Position numbers and translations under genes: made by a program. A stretch of 64,000 nucleotides of DNA from an uncultured Saprospiraceae bacterium. GTDB taxonomy: Bacteria; Bacteroidota; Bacteroidia; Chitinophagales; Saprospiraceae. The DNA lies in contig CALFUK010000027.1 of the NCBI GenBank assembly GCA_937929945.1, positions 1-64,000 on the forward strand, given 5' to 3'. This document shows positions 1 through 9,826 of this stretch, piece by piece. Under the pieces are notes generated by a model that did no database searches, was not told the DNA's origin, and saw nothing but the letters and a program-made list of their open reading frames with translations. Position 1 is the stretch's first letter; each line of letters begins with the position of its first letter.

Positions 1-128
1 TTATTATGCTGCTAAAATATCTTCTTTCGCGAAGAAATGAGCTGATAGTGAGTTCTAAGTCGATTTATTTGTCACTTTTCGCTTCATTCTCAGTCAAATA
101 TTGGTGTGGCAAATAATTTAATAAATAC

Positions 129-162
129 TTGTTGCTCAATCGTCCAATTGTTTATACCTTTG
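129..162 (+). promoter_or_regulatory. Promoter of the rpsL-rpsG-fusA operon
   Basis: TTGTTG at 129-134 is followed after 20 bp by TACCTTTG at 155-162, matching the Bacteroidota -33/-7 pattern (TTG, about 20 bp, TAnnTTTG). Transcription should start near 168-170, giving a leader of about 40 nt before rpsL. The 128 bp upstream are AT-rich with no convincing gene. Confidence 0.75.
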
Positions 163-210
163 CAGCTCTTTTTAAGAAAGCATTGAATATTCACATTATA
201 AATAGCATAT

Positions 211-585
211 ATGCCGACTATAAACCAGCTGGTCAGAAAAGGCAGGAAACAGATCATTCAGAAGAGTAAGTCAAGAGCTCTCGAATCATGCCCTCAGAAA
301 AGAGGCGTTTGTACTAGAGTATACACGACGACTCCTAAGAAGCCTAACTCTGCCCTAAGAAAAGTAGCAAAAGTAAGATTGACCAATGGTATAGAGGTAA
401 TCGCTTATATACCTGGTGAAGGTCATAACCTTCAGGAACACTCTATCGTACTCATCAGAGGCGGAAGGGTGAAAGATTTACCTGGTGTAAGATACACCAT
501 CGTCAGAGGAGCTCTCGATACTGCTGGAGTCAATGACAGATTACAATCAAGATCAAAATACGGTACGAAGCGACCTAAGAAATAA
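211..585 (+). CDS. rpsL: Ribosomal protein S12
   Basis: This is the small-subunit protein S12, which lines the decoding centre and helps monitor codon-anticodon pairing. The 124-residue product has the usual length and the conserved PNSALRK and VKDLPG segments. Lys43 and Lys88, the positions whose substitution gives streptomycin resistance in E. coli, are both lysine, so the sequence looks like the wild-type, sensitive form. It is the first gene of a three-gene operon with rpsG (21-nt gap) and fusA, the classical str order without tuf. Confidence 0.98.
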   Translation: MPTINQLVRKGRKQIIQKSKSRALESCPQKRGVCTRVYTTTPKKPNSALRKVAKVRLTNGIEVIAYIPGEGHNLQEHSIVLIRGGRVKDLPGVRYTIVRGALDTAGVNDRLQSRSKYGTKRPKK

Positions 586-606
586 GCGACCCAAGAAATC
601 TTTATC

Positions 607-1074
607 ATGAGGAAAAGAAAACCCAAAAAGAGGATCATCCAGCCAGATCCAGTATTCCAAGACACGCTGGTCACTCAGTTTATCAATAACTTGATGCTCA
701 GAGGTAAGAAAAATACAGCCTTTCAGATCTTCTATGACGCTATGGACATAGTGAAGGAGAAGACTGGTGAGGACCCTCACGTCGTATGGAAAGCTGCAGT
801 CGATACTGTCATGCCTCAGGTGGAGGTAAGAAGTAAGCGTATTGGGGGTGCTACATTCCAGATACCTGTAGAGCTAAGAGGAGAGCGTAAGATGTCAGTG
901 GGTATGAAGTGGCTTATCAAATATGCCAGAGCCAGAAGTGGTAAGGGGATGGCAGAAAAGCTATCAGCTGAAATCATCGCTGCAAGTAAAGGTGAAGGAG
1001 CCGCAGTGAAGAAAAAAGAGGATACGCACAGAATGGCAGAGTCTAACAGGGCATTTGCACATTTCAGAGCATAA
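607..1074 (+). CDS. rpsG: Ribosomal protein S7
   Basis: S7 is a primary 16S rRNA-binding protein that starts assembly of the 30S head and contacts tRNA in the E site. The 155-residue product starts MRKRKPKKR and carries the typical helical core with GGATFQIPVE and the basic C-terminal region KEDTHRMAESNRAFAHFR. The length matches the bacterial family. It lies 21 nt after rpsL and 25 nt before fusA, so it is part of the same transcript. Confidence 0.98.
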   Translation: MRKRKPKKRIIQPDPVFQDTLVTQFINNLMLRGKKNTAFQIFYDAMDIVKEKTGEDPHVVWKAAVDTVMPQVEVRSKRIGGATFQIPVELRGERKMSVGMKWLIKYARARSGKGMAEKLSAEIIAASKGEGAAVKKKEDTHRMAESNRAFAHFRA

Positions 1075-1099
1075 TCATTCAATTTAGAATAATAATATA

Positions 1100-3235
1100 A
1101 TGTCAAAGGATCTAAAGTTTACCAGAAATATTGGTATTGCTGCACACATTGATGCAGGTAAGACAACCACAACAGAGCGTGTATTATACTATACCGGTAT
1201 GAGTCATAAGATCGGAGAGGTGCATGATGGTGCCGCTACGATGGATTGGATGGAGCAAGAACAAGAAAGAGGAATCACGATTACCTCTGCTGCTACCAAG
1301 ACAAACTGGAATTGGAAGGGGCAGGATTATCCGATGAATATCATCGATACTCCTGGTCACGTGGATTTCACTGTGGAGGTGAATCGTTCATTAAGAGTCC
1401 TTGATGGACTGGTCTTCTTATTCTGCGCTGTAAGTGGAGTAGAGCCACAGTCTGAGACTAACTGGAGACTGGCAGATAATTATAATGTACCAAGAATCGG
1501 TTTTGTCAATAAAATGGATAGATCAGGTGCCGACTTTCTTAACGTGGTAAAAGACGTGAAAGAAAAGTTAGGTAGTGAGGCCATTCCATTGCAGATTCCG
1601 ATTGGAGCAGAAGAAACATTTAAAGGCGTCGTGGATCTCATTACTGGCAAAGCGATCGTTTGGAATGATGAGGACATGGGAATGACTTTCAAAGAAATTC
1701 CGATTCCAGAAGACCTTGTCGATACAGTAGCTGAGTGGAGAGAGAAGCTTTTAGAAGCTGTAGCCGAGTATGATGACTCATTGATGGAGAAATACTTCGA
1801 AGATCCTAACTCAATCACCGAGGACGAAATGCGAGCTGCAGTGAGAGATGCAGTCTTGGATCTTAAGTTCGTACCTATGATGTGTGGATCTGCATTTAAA
1901 AATAAAGGAGTTCAGGCGGTGCTTGACGCGGTGTGTGCTTACTGCCCATCACCTTTAGATGTCGGGTCAGTCACAGGTACAAACCCTGATACAGAAAAAG
2001 AAGTAGAAAGAGCACCATCTACCGATGAGCCTTTCTCAGCGCTTGCATTTAAGATAGCAACCGATCCATATGTGGGTCGATTAGCCTTTTTCAGAGTCTA
2101 CTCTGGTAAGTTAGAAGCTGGTTCTTACATCCTAAATAACAGAACAGGCAAAAAGGAGCGTATCTCCAGATTATATCAGATGCACTCTAACAAGCAAAAT
2201 CCAATCGACGTCGTCGAGGCCGGTGATATTGCGGCTGGTGTCGGATTCAAAGACATCAGAACAGGTGACACGCTATCTGCAGAAAGTGCGCCTATCCAGT
2301 TTGAATCTATGGTCTTCCCTGATCCCGTGATCGGTGTAGCTGTAGAGCCAAAGTCTCAGAAGGACATGGATAAGTTGGGTATGGGATTAGCTAAGCTGGC
2401 TGAAGAAGATCCGACATTCAAAGTCAGATATGATGAGGACACCAATCAGACAATTATCTCTGGTATGGGTGAGCTTCACTTAGAAATCATCGTCGATCGA
2501 TTAAGAAGAGAGTTTGGTGTAGAGTGTAATCAGGGTGCACCTCAAGTAAGTTACAAAGAGGCACTCACGACGACAGTAGATCACACAGAGAGATTGAAGA
2601 AGCAGTCAGGTGGTTCAGGACTTTTTGCTCAGATGCAGTTCGAGTTAGGACCTGCTGATGCAGAATTCTTAGAGACGGATGACTATAAGTCAGGTAAGAC
2701 GAAGCTTCAATTCGAAAATAGCATCCATGGAGGATCAATTCCTAAGGAATTCTTCCCATCCATCGTGAAGGGCTTCAAAGCTATGATGGATAATGGTATC
2801 CTCGCTGGGTATAACATTGACAGTATGAAAGTCAGACTGTATGACGGATCGACTCACGCAGTGGATTCTAAGCCAATCGCCTTTGAGCTTTGTGCTAAGG
2901 AAGGCTTCAGAGCTGCAGCTAAAGGATGTGCCCCAGTATTATTGGAGCCTATCATGAAGTTAGAGGTCGTGAGCCCAGAAGAGTTCACAGGATCAGTCAT
3001 TGGTGATCTGAACAGACGTAGAGGGCTACCTAAAGGCCAAGAGCCGAGATCGGGTGGTGCTGTGTCTATTTCAGCTGATGTACCATTGTCTGAGATGTTT
3101 GGATATGTGACAGATCTACGGACGATTACTTCAGGTCGCGCGAGTAGCACCATGGAGTTTTCACACTACGCTGCTGCGCCTAAAGGCATCGCAGAAGAAG
3201 TGATCGCTAAATCAAAAGGAGAAGTCGCAGTGTAA
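1100..3235 (+). CDS. fusA: Translation elongation factor G
   Basis: EF-G is the GTPase that drives translocation of tRNA and mRNA through the ribosome. The 711-residue protein shows all GTP-binding motifs in the first 150 residues ([12 protein letters not shown], the switch-[10 protein letters not shown] and NKMD), followed by the domain II beta-barrel and the C-terminal domains III-V (GMGELHLEI; the [11 protein letters not shown] segment of domain V). The length is normal for a bacterial EF-G. It is the last gene of the rpsL operon and is followed 25 nt later by an intrinsic terminator. Confidence 0.98.
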   Translation: MSKDLKFTRNIGIAAHIDAGKTTTTERVLYYTGMSHKIGEVHDGAATMDWMEQEQERGITITSAATKTNWNWKGQDYPMNIIDTPGHVDFTVEVNRSLRVLDGLVFLFCAVSGVEPQSETNWRLADNYNVPRIGFVNKMDRSGADFLNVVKDVKEKLGSEAIPLQIPIGAEETFKGVVDLITGKAIVWNDEDMGMTFKEIPIPEDLVDTVAEWREKLLEAVAEYDDSLMEKYFEDPNSITEDEMRAAVRDAVLDLKFVPMMCGSAFKNKGVQAVLDAVCAYCPSPLDVGSVTGTNPDTEKEVERAPSTDEPFSALAFKIATDPYVGRLAFFRVYSGKLEAGSYILNNRTGKKERISRLYQMHSNKQNPIDVVEAGDIAAGVGFKDIRTGDTLSAESAPIQFESMVFPDPVIGVAVEPKSQKDMDKLGMGLAKLAEEDPTFKVRYDEDTNQTIISGMGELHLEIIVDRLRREFGVECNQGAPQVSYKEALTTTVDHTERLKKQSGGSGLFAQMQFELGPADAEFLETDDYKSGKTKLQFENSIHGGSIPKEFFPSIVKGFKAMMDNGILAGYNIDSMKVRLYDGSTHAVDSKPIAFELCAKEGFRAAAKGCAPVLLEPIMKLEVVSPEEFTGSVIGDLNRRRGLPKGQEPRSGGAVSISADVPLSEMFGYVTDLRTITSGRASSTMEFSHYAAAPKGIAEEVIAKSKGEVAV

Positions 3236-3260
3236 GCTGATCGATTATCCGATGTAAAAT

Positions 3261-3298
3261 AAAAGAGGCAATCTTGTAAAAGGTTGTCTCTTTTTTTT
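3261..3298 (+). terminator. Rho-independent terminator after fusA
   Basis: The arm at 3261-3273 (AAAAGAGGCAATC) pairs with 3282-3294 (GGTTGTCTCTTTT) to make a 13-bp stem with two G-T wobbles and an 8-nt loop, running into eight T residues. It closes the rpsL-rpsG-fusA transcript, so the S10 operon downstream needs its own promoter. Confidence 0.9.
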
Positions 3299-3356
3299 GT
3301 TGATTTTATTGGTAAGCGAAATTTGATACGCTAGTATAGACAGGACACATTTTGAT

Positions 3357-3368
3357 TTTAGATCTAAA
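3357..3368. promoter_or_regulatory. 12-bp perfect palindrome upstream of the secreted-protein gene
   Basis: TTTAGATCTAAA is a perfect dyad lying 29 bp before the start at 3398. A TTTG at 3322-3325 and, 21 bp later, a degenerate -7 box (ACATTTTG, 3347-3354) lie just upstream, so the palindrome would sit at the expected transcription start, where a repressor could bind. The promoter match is weak and the operator role is inference. Confidence 0.35.
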
Positions 3369-3397
3369 TGTCTCTTCTTTATTAATATTTTTAGAAC

Positions 3398-4324
3398 ATG
3401 GTTTACATCCAATATTCAATATTGCTGCTGTTTATTTTTTGCTTCGGTGATATCCATTCTCAAATAAATAGTCAGGACTCCTCTGTACAAGTCATCAGCT
3501 ACTGGAATGTAGGGGATCGTTACGAATACTCTGCTACATTACAAAAGCTAAAATATACTGATATTGATACCTCATCAAATGAGACGATGACTTATGATAT
3601 TGAAGTTACCGTGTTAGATTCCACCGCGAATTCTTATACCGTAAGATGGTTTTATAAAAATTTTAAAACTGATTCTACAAACCCATTGATACAGAAAGTG
3701 GCCTCTCTTGCAGATGACATTTCTGTGGATATTAAGATGAATGAATTAGGTACTATCGATTCTATTGAGAATTGGAAAGAGGTCAAGGACTATATATATT
3801 CAGCAGCTGATGCCTTAAACTCTGATATAGAAATCCTGCCGGGACTGGGTCCGGTCATAGCACAGATGAAGACCATGTATTCCACGAAAGAATCAATCGA
3901 AGCTATTGCAATTCAAGATGTACAACAATTACAAACCTTTCATGGAGCAAAATATATGCTTAACGACACAGTTAGCGGTCACATGTACACTTCGAACCTT
4001 TATGATAATAGTAATCCATTTAATACATATGTAGCAGTTGTCTTGGAGGACCTTGACACCTTACATAATGAATATACGCTTAGATCATTTCAAGAAGTGG
4101 ACTCTGAACAATTGACTGAATCTACTTTTAGTTACTTAAAAGCCACGGCGGAAAAATTAGGCCATAAATTCACCTTACCAGAAGCAGAATTCATACTAAA
4201 GAATATGACGGAAACTGTTTCAAGAATTCATGATACGGGCTGGGTCTTAGAGAGTGTACTTTGGAAAGAGGTCTACGCTGACGGAGTAACAAATATGGAA
4301 ATCAGAACCATCCTCTTGAATTGA
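3398..4324 (+). CDS. Secreted protein of unknown function
   Basis: I do not recognise the family of this 308-residue protein. It begins with a hydrophobic signal peptide (residues about 5-20, with IHSQ as a likely cleavage region) and continues as a soluble, polar, probably beta-rich domain (WNVGDRYEYSATL, YDIEVTVLDS) with a helical C-terminal half. There is no lipobox cysteine and no T9SS tail, so a periplasmic location is most likely. It is transcribed alone, between the fusA terminator and a convergent crotonase gene, and interrupts the str-S10 linkage. Confidence 0.8.
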   Translation: MVYIQYSILLLFIFCFGDIHSQINSQDSSVQVISYWNVGDRYEYSATLQKLKYTDIDTSSNETMTYDIEVTVLDSTANSYTVRWFYKNFKTDSTNPLIQKVASLADDISVDIKMNELGTIDSIENWKEVKDYIYSAADALNSDIEILPGLGPVIAQMKTMYSTKESIEAIAIQDVQQLQTFHGAKYMLNDTVSGHMYTSNLYDNSNPFNTYVAVVLEDLDTLHNEYTLRSFQEVDSEQLTESTFSYLKATAEKLGHKFTLPEAEFILKNMTETVSRIHDTGWVLESVLWKEVYADGVTNMEIRTILLN

Positions 4325-4362
4325 ACTTAATCAAAGGCGACTCAATAATGTACCATTCACCA

Positions 4363-5124
4363 TTAACTTTTCTTCCTCATCTGATTCAATTTCTCCATCA
4401 TCCCACTAAAATCAAGGACATCATTGTGAGCGTGGCTGGTTTTGTACTCGTAATCTAAGGCTTCTTCCAGGCCCTTATTGACTCCAGCATCGATCAGTGA
4501 CTTCATGCCGGCTACAGCAGTGGCATTATTCGCAGCTATCTCTGAGGCTAACTTTACGGCTTCTGGCAGTAGCTGATCAGCGGGAAAGACCCGATTCACT
4601 AAGCCCCAGTCTAATGCGGTCTGAGCATCGATCTTGCGACCACTCAGAGACATCTCTTTCGCTCGGCCGATGCCGATCAGACGGGGGAGGCGCTGAGACA
4701 TGCCCCATGTCGGCATGATGCCCACTTTACAGTGCGTGTCAGCCAGTACGGCATGCTCTGAGGCATAAAGGACATCACAGCTCAAAGCTAATTCTAAACC
4801 ACCAGTGAAGGTGAAGCCATTTATCGCGCCAATCATCGGTTTTTTTCTTGATTTGAAAATCTCGATGATGGCTGAGTCATCTTCCAGTGCGGCAGCATTA
4901 GTGGTCAGCTCTTTCAGGTCCACACCGGCGGTAAAGGCCTTACCGCTTCCTGTAAGCACGGTAGCCTTCACAGACACATCTTCTTCTGCTCTTTTGATAC
5001 AGCTGATCAGCTGATCGATTAGGGCTTTAGACAGGGCATTATACGCTTTCGGTCGATTTAAGGTGATGATGGCTACGCCGTCTTGTTGTTGATATAGCAC
5101 TAAGGTGTCTGCAGTGGTTTCCAT
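4363..5124 (-). CDS. Enoyl-CoA hydratase/isomerase (crotonase) family protein
   Basis: This is a 253-residue crotonase-fold enzyme acting on an acyl-CoA thioester. The two oxyanion-hole regions are visible (GSGKAFTAGVDLKEL and GFTFTGGLELALSCD). The glutamate in GGLELA corresponds to Glu144 of rat crotonase. The second catalytic position (Glu164 there) falls in DTHCKVGIMPTWG and appears to be histidine, so classical water addition is uncertain; it may be an isomerase, a hydrolase or another crotonase. It is convergent with the upstream secreted-protein gene and has no pathway neighbours here. Confidence 0.88.
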   Translation of the reverse strand: METTADTLVLYQQQDGVAIITLNRPKAYNALSKALIDQLISCIKRAEEDVSVKATVLTGSGKAFTAGVDLKELTTNAAALEDDSAIIEIFKSRKKPMIGAINGFTFTGGLELALSCDVLYASEHAVLADTHCKVGIMPTWGMSQRLPRLIGIGRAKEMSLSGRKIDAQTALDWGLVNRVFPADQLLPEAVKLASEIAANNATAVAGMKSLIDAGVNKGLEEALDYEYKTSHAHNDVLDFSGMMEKLNQMRKKS

Positions 5125-5523
5125 AGGTGGCGAATTGATTCGATTTATTTGCCCTAATATAGGTAATACATGTTCTCTTAGATTACATTTGAACTAATTA
5201 ACTCAGTCTGCTCAATCCTTGCTGAGCCAAGATGTTTGGCTTAGGGATGACAATGGTCTTTTACTCGATCCTTATTATGTTTTGTGAAATCTAAAGAAAT
5301 TGAATTTGGGCGCGTTATTGATGCTTACTTATTTTCACAGAAAAGGAGCCAAGTCAGCTTAAAAAATGTCAGATTGAGGTCTATGTTTACGCCGGAAGTA
5401 AGGCGCTGCGGAACTTATTGCAGATATTTTAAACTTTCTGCATCAAAAGTTTCACATGTTGTCTTATTTATATGTACCTTTGCGCCTCTTTTGAGAGAAA
5501 GAGTTTTTATATTAAAATAGAGT
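5125..5523. other. 399-bp non-coding interval before rpsJ
   Basis: The interval separates the start of the minus-strand crotonase gene from rpsJ. The only feature I can support is the S10-operon promoter near its right end. A 78-codon plus-strand reading frame (5284-5520) runs through that promoter, has no recognisable motifs, and is not called as a gene. Confidence 0.6.
5450..5482 (+). promoter_or_regulatory. Promoter of the S10-spc-alpha ribosomal operon
   Basis: TACCTTTG at 5475-5482, followed by CGCCTC, is a perfect TAnnTTTG -7 element and is nearly identical to the rpsL promoter (TACCTTTGC). The -33 box is weaker (TTTC at 5450-5453, 21 bp upstream). The start would fall near 5488, giving a leader of about 35 nt before rpsJ. 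Confidence 0.65.
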
Positions 5524-5832
5524 ATGAATCAAAAAATCAGGATTAAGCTTCGTTCATATGACCACAACTTAGTGGACAAATCAACGGAGAAGATCGTAAA
5601 GACAGTTCGCAATAGTGGTGCTGTCATAACTGGTCCGATTCCGCTGCCAACTGAAAAAGAGGTATTCACCGTATTGCGTTCCCCGCACGTGAATAAAAAA
5701 TCTCGAGAACAGTTCCAGCTTCGGACCCACAAGAGGCTTATTGAGATTTACACGCCTACTCAGAAGACAGTCGATGCACTGTCAAAGCTTGAATTACCAA
5801 GTGGAGTAGACATCCAAGTAAAGCTTACTTAG
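5524..5832 (+). CDS. rpsJ: Ribosomal protein S10
   Basis: S10 sits in the 30S head; its homologue in E. coli also acts in antitermination as NusE. The 102-residue product shows the canonical [14 protein letters not shown] start, the TGPIPLPT loop and the [20 protein letters not shown] signature. The length is standard. It is the first gene of a run of 30 genes (rpsJ to rplQ) on one strand; the 68-nt gap to rplC is one of the few larger gaps in the run. Confidence 0.98.
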   Translation: MNQKIRIKLRSYDHNLVDKSTEKIVKTVRNSGAVITGPIPLPTEKEVFTVLRSPHVNKKSREQFQLRTHKRLIEIYTPTQKTVDALSKLELPSGVDIQVKLT

Positions 5833-5900
5833 TTTTAGTCAATATTGTTTTTACCGTTGAGCGAGGATTTACCTCTTGGCTCAGTCATAATATATTGTAA

Positions 5901-6524
5901 ATGAACGGATTAATTGGTAAAAAGATAGGAATGACCAGCATATTTGATGAAGCTGGTAATAATGTAGCATGCACCGTCATTGATGCATCTCCTAACGTAG
6001 TAACCCAGGTCAAATCAGAAGATGAGGATGGCTACAGCTCAGTACAATTAGCATATGGCGACAAAAAGGAGAAGAATACCTCCAACGCCATGGTCGGTCA
6101 CTTTAAGAAAGCTAACACCACGCCTAAAAGAAAGGTAGTAGAGTTTAGAGATTTTAATGCGATCGAAAAAGCTATGGGAGAGCTTATCACCATCCAAGAA
6201 TTATTTGAAGAAGGCGATTTTGTAGACGTATCAGGTACCACGAAGGGTAAAGGATTCCAGGGTGTAGTGAAAAGATATAATTTTAAAGGTGTCAATGATG
6301 CGACCCACGGTCAGCACAATAGACAACGTGCTCCTGGATCGATTGGTGCTGCATCAACTCCTTCTAAAGTCGTGAAAGGCATGAGAATGGCTGGGCGTAC
6401 TGGTGGAAAGACGATCACAAAAAAGAACTTAGAAGTACTCAAAATATTTCCTGATAAAAATCTTTTGTTGGTTAAAGGTGCTGTACCTGGTCACAAAGGT
6501 TCATTCGTGGTAATTCAAAAATAG
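5901..6524 (+). CDS. rplC: Ribosomal protein L3
   Basis: L3 is an early-assembling 50S protein that reaches toward the peptidyl-transferase centre. The 207-residue product begins [12 protein letters not shown], and carries the [14 protein letters not shown] motif and the extended loop [15 protein letters not shown], whose glutamine is the usual PrmB methylation site. The length is normal. It is separated by only 5 nt from rplD, indicating tight co-transcription. Confidence 0.98.
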   Translation: MNGLIGKKIGMTSIFDEAGNNVACTVIDASPNVVTQVKSEDEDGYSSVQLAYGDKKEKNTSNAMVGHFKKANTTPKRKVVEFRDFNAIEKAMGELITIQELFEEGDFVDVSGTTKGKGFQGVVKRYNFKGVNDATHGQHNRQRAPGSIGAASTPSKVVKGMRMAGRTGGKTITKKNLEVLKIFPDKNLLLVKGAVPGHKGSFVVIQK

Positions 6525-6529
6525 GATCT

Positions 6530-7156
6530 ATGAAAGCTGACGTATATAATATAGAGGGACAGAAGACGGGTAAGTCGATAGAGCTACCCGATGCAGTGTT
6601 CGGCGTAGAGCCTAATGAGCATGCTGTCTACCTTGCTGTGAAGCAGTACAATGCGCATCAAAGACAAGGAACGCACAAAGCGAAGGAAAGAGGGGAGATC
6701 ACTGGATCTACAAGAAAGATTAAAAAGCAAAAGGGAACAGGTACGGCAAGAGCTGGATCCATCAAGAATCCTTTATTTAAAGGTGGAGGTCGTGTCTTTG
6801 GTCCAAGACCAAGAACATACAGCATCAAGCTGAATAAGAAGGTCAAGAGCATCGCCAAGGCATCAGCCTTAGCAGCTAAAATGAATGCAGGTAATGTGGT
6901 GGTCATAGAAGACTTCACATTCGAAGCACCAAAGACCAGCACATACCACACGATGCTAAAAAGCTTTGAATCTGATAATGTCAAGACATTATTAGTGACA
7001 GGTGAGCACGATAAAAACTTATACTTATCAGGCCGTAACTGTAAGAAGTCCGAAGTGGCTCCTGCATCTGATCTGAATGTATACCAGATACTGAATGCAC
7101 AGAAGCTTCTGATATCTGAGAGCGCTATTGCTAAGATTAACGAAATGTATAGCTAA
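6530..7156 (+). CDS. rplD: Ribosomal protein L4
   Basis: L4 binds 23S rRNA and lines the peptide exit tunnel; in Enterobacteria it represses the S10 operon, which cannot be inferred here. The 208-residue product has the basic tunnel loop (KQKGTGTARAGSIKNPLFKGGG) and the following FGPRPRTYS motif. The C-terminal half is the usual Rossmann-like fold. The stop lies 10 nt before rplW. Confidence 0.98.
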   Translation: MKADVYNIEGQKTGKSIELPDAVFGVEPNEHAVYLAVKQYNAHQRQGTHKAKERGEITGSTRKIKKQKGTGTARAGSIKNPLFKGGGRVFGPRPRTYSIKLNKKVKSIAKASALAAKMNAGNVVVIEDFTFEAPKTSTYHTMLKSFESDNVKTLLVTGEHDKNLYLSGRNCKKSEVAPASDLNVYQILNAQKLLISESAIAKINEMYS

Positions 7157-7166
7157 ACTTAATCTA

Positions 7167-7463
7167 ATGGCTAAAGAGATATTAATCAAACCCATCATCA
7201 CAGAAAAATCTGAGAATCTCTCAGAGAAGAGTGGTCAATATACCTTCAAGGTAGCTAAGAAAGCGAATAAGATCGAAATCAGAAAAGCGATCGAGAAGAT
7301 GTATAATGTGTCTGTCGATTCTGTGAATACGGCGATTATGCCAGCTAAGAGCAGATCGAGAAATACAAAGAGTGGTGTGATCAAAGGCAGCAAGTCTGCT
7401 TATAAGAAAGCTATTGTCAAACTAACAGCAGGAGAGGAAATTGACTTCTTCGGTGATATATAA
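7167..7463 (+). CDS. rplW: Ribosomal protein L23
   Basis: L23 forms part of the exit-tunnel rim and is the docking point for trigger factor and SRP. I use the ATG at 7167 ([15 protein letters not shown]), giving 98 residues, because it matches the family start; an in-frame ATG at 7128 would overlap rplD and add 13 unrelated residues. The conserved [16 protein letters not shown] and [14 protein letters not shown] segments are present. It lies 11 nt before rplB. Confidence 0.97.
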   Translation: MAKEILIKPIITEKSENLSEKSGQYTFKVAKKANKIEIRKAIEKMYNVSVDSVNTAIMPAKSRSRNTKSGVIKGSKSAYKKAIVKLTAGEEIDFFGDI

Positions 7464-7474
7464 AGCATAGTAAG

Positions 7475-8308
7475 ATGCCAGTAAAGAAGTATAAACCAAT
7501 AACGCCAGGGACGAGGTTCAGACAAGGGAATGACTATTCTGCTTTATCAGGAGATAGACCAGAAAAGTCATTACTAACTAAGATGACCAAGACCGGTGGT
7601 CGTAACCACGCTGGTAAAATGACTAACCGTCACATTGGTGGTGGTCACAAGAAGAGATATAGAGTCATAGACTTCAAGAGAGAGAAAGAGGGTACAGCGA
7701 CAGTAGCCAGTATCCAGTATGATCCTAACAGGACTGCTTTCATCGCACTATTAGAATATGGTGATGGTGAGAAGTCGTATATCATAGCGCCTGACAAATT
7801 AGTCGTAGGTGATACGATCAAGTCAGGTAGAGGCGTGAGTCCAGACCTAGGTAACTGTATGTTTTTGGATGAGATACCATTGGGTTCTGCAATACATGCG
7901 ATAGAGATGGCTCCTGGTAAGGGTGCAGCTATTGCAAGAAGTGCAGGAACATATGCGACACTCATGGGCAAAGAGGGCAAGTATGCCATCATTAAAATGC
8001 CTTCAGGTGAGACGAGAAAAATATTGATGAGCTGTAGAGCAGTCATCGGTACCACGTCTAACTCTGATCATCAGCTGCAGGTACTCGGAAAAGCGGGAAG
8101 AAAGAGATGGCTGGGTAGAAGACCGAGAGTCAGGGGTGTAGCGATGAACCCTGTGGATCACCCGATGGGTGGTGGTGAAGGACGTGCATCAGGGGGTCAT
8201 CCTCGGTCACGTACTGGTATCATGGCTAAGGGTCAGAAGACCAGAAACAATAAAAAGTATTCAAGTCAACTCATCATCTCTAAAAGGAAGAAGAGGAATA
8301 AAAAATAA
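7475..8308 (+). CDS. rplB: Ribosomal protein L2
   Basis: L2 is one of the most conserved 50S proteins and is needed for subunit association and peptidyl-transferase activity. The 277-residue product shows [15 protein letters not shown] near the N-terminus and the conserved C-terminal motif [17 protein letters not shown], which includes the histidine next to the catalytic centre (His229 in E. coli). The length is standard. It is followed after 11 nt by rpsS. Confidence 0.98.
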   Translation: MPVKKYKPITPGTRFRQGNDYSALSGDRPEKSLLTKMTKTGGRNHAGKMTNRHIGGGHKKRYRVIDFKREKEGTATVASIQYDPNRTAFIALLEYGDGEKSYIIAPDKLVVGDTIKSGRGVSPDLGNCMFLDEIPLGSAIHAIEMAPGKGAAIARSAGTYATLMGKEGKYAIIKMPSGETRKILMSCRAVIGTTSNSDHQLQVLGKAGRKRWLGRRPRVRGVAMNPVDHPMGGGEGRASGGHPRSRTGIMAKGQKTRNNKKYSSQLIISKRKKRNKK

Positions 8309-8319
8309 TTTTAGGTAGA

Positions 8320-8586
8320 ATGGCAAGATCACTAAAAAAAGGTCCTTACGTATATCACAAATTGATAGACAAGCTTACCAAAGCTAAGGAGTCAAATAAG
8401 AAAACGGTTATCAAGACTTGGTCAAGATCATCGATGATTATTCCAGGTATGGTAGGTGAGACGATAGCTGTACACAATGGTAAAACATTTGTACCCGTAT
8501 TCGTCACAGAGAACATGGTAGGTCACAAGTTGGGAGAGTTTTCACCGACGAGGCAGTTCAAAGGTCATTCAGGAAACAGAAAGTAA
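8320..8586 (+). CDS. rpsS: Ribosomal protein S19
   Basis: S19 pairs with S13 in the 30S head and contacts the A-site tRNA and the B1 bridges. The 88-residue product has the typical start [11 protein letters not shown], the central [22 protein letters not shown] and the [11 protein letters not shown] signature. Its length is usual for the family. It lies between rplB and rplV in the standard S10 order, with 24 nt before rplV. Confidence 0.98.
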   Translation: MARSLKKGPYVYHKLIDKLTKAKESNKKTVIKTWSRSSMIIPGMVGETIAVHNGKTFVPVFVTENMVGHKLGEFSPTRQFKGHSGNRK

Positions 8587-8610
8587 GTATTTTAAAAAAT
8601 CTGCAATCAG

Positions 8611-9012
8611 ATGGAAGCAAAATCACGACTAAAAAATATTCCGATGTCAGCGCGTAAGATGCGTATGGTAGTGGATACGATCAGAGGGAAAGATATTAAT
8701 CAAGCTCTCAACATACTCAAGTTCACTAAGCGAGAAGCAGGTGAGTGGTGTGAGAAGGCATTGCTTTCAGCCATTGCTAACTGGGAGCAGAAGGCTAATT
8801 TGACTTTGAGTGCGGATGATTATGGATTAGTCGTCAAGTCAGCATTCTCTGATGATGGAGCTATGGTCAAAAGAATTAGACCTGCACCACATGGTAGAGC
8901 GCATAGAATCAGAAAGCGTACAAATCATCTGACCATTGTGGTGGAGAACAGTACAGTTATTGATAACGAAGATCAGTTCAACGGGGATACCGGTAGTTCT
9001 GAAGAAGAATAA
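8611..9012 (+). CDS. rplV: Ribosomal protein L22
   Basis: L22 spans the 50S subunit and its beta-hairpin lines the exit tunnel. The 133-residue protein has the conserved SARKMRMVVDTIRGK start and the hairpin region KRIRPAPHGRAHRIRKRTNH. It is about 20 residues longer than E. coli L22 because of an acidic C-terminal tail (NEDQFNGDTGSSEEE), which is likely surface exposed and of unknown function. It lies 22 nt before rpsC. Confidence 0.97.
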   Translation: MEAKSRLKNIPMSARKMRMVVDTIRGKDINQALNILKFTKREAGEWCEKALLSAIANWEQKANLTLSADDYGLVVKSAFSDDGAMVKRIRPAPHGRAHRIRKRTNHLTIVVENSTVIDNEDQFNGDTGSSEEE

Positions 9013-9034
9013 AAAAGTTAATAAACTCTAATTA

Positions 9035-9778
9035 ATGGGTCAGAAAACGAATCCAATAGGTAATAGATTAGGAATCATCCGCGGATGGGACTCTAACTGG
9101 TTTGGTGGTAAGGACTTTGGTGAGAAAGTAGTCGAAGACGAAAACATCAGAAGATACCTCAAAGCCAGGGTCAACAAAGGTGGAGTAGCCCGAATCATTA
9201 TCGAAAGAACACTGAAGAGAATCACTGTGACGATACATACATCACGTCCTGGTATCATCATTGGTAAAGGTGGGTCAGAGGTAGATCGTATTAGAGAAGA
9301 GCTGAAAAAGCTAACGGGGAAAGATGTACAAATCAATATCATTGAAATAAGAAAGCCGGAACTTGATGCAGCTATCGTAGGAGAATCCATCGCTAAGCAG
9401 CTCGAGGGCAGAATGAACTATAGAAGGGCTACTAAGATGTCGATTCAGTCCACTATGAGAGCAGGTGCTGAAGGTATCAAGGTGAGAATCAGTGGAAGAT
9501 TGAATGGTGCTGAGATGGCAAGAAGTGAGGAGTTTAAAGATGGACGAACACCATTGCATACATTCAGGGCAGACATTGACTATGCTCTCAGCGAAGCACA
9601 GACAGTATACGGTAAGATCGGCATTAAAGTATGGATCTGTAAGGGTGAAGTACTTGGTAAGAGAGACTTATCACCGAATGTCGGGGTAGATAAAGGCAAG
9701 CGTGGAGGTGGAAGACAAGGTGGTGGCCGTCAGGGCGGAAGAGATAGCAGAGACAGGGGCGGAAGAAGAAACAGATAA
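9035..9778 (+). CDS. rpsC: Ribosomal protein S3
   Basis: S3 lies at the mRNA entry channel and takes part in unwinding structured mRNA. The 247-residue product carries the KH domain motif ([20 protein letters not shown]) and the conserved C-terminal domain ([27 protein letters not shown]). The last 27 or so residues are an RGG-rich basic tail ([20 protein letters not shown]), probably disordered and RNA-binding. It is followed by a 48-nt gap to rplP. Confidence 0.98.
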   Translation: MGQKTNPIGNRLGIIRGWDSNWFGGKDFGEKVVEDENIRRYLKARVNKGGVARIIIERTLKRITVTIHTSRPGIIIGKGGSEVDRIREELKKLTGKDVQINIIEIRKPELDAAIVGESIAKQLEGRMNYRRATKMSIQSTMRAGAEGIKVRISGRLNGAEMARSEEFKDGRTPLHTFRADIDYALSEAQTVYGKIGIKVWICKGEVLGKRDLSPNVGVDKGKRGGGRQGGGRQGGRDSRDRGGRRNR

Positions 9779-9826
9779 AAAGCTTACCTTTGCCAAACTT
9801 TTTAAAAAAGTAAAAGAAATAAATAA

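Noticed and set aside
5284-5520. 78-codon plus-strand reading frame before rpsJ
   Set aside because: It runs through the S10-operon promoter, has no recognisable motif, and ends just before rpsJ; it looks like a chance open frame.
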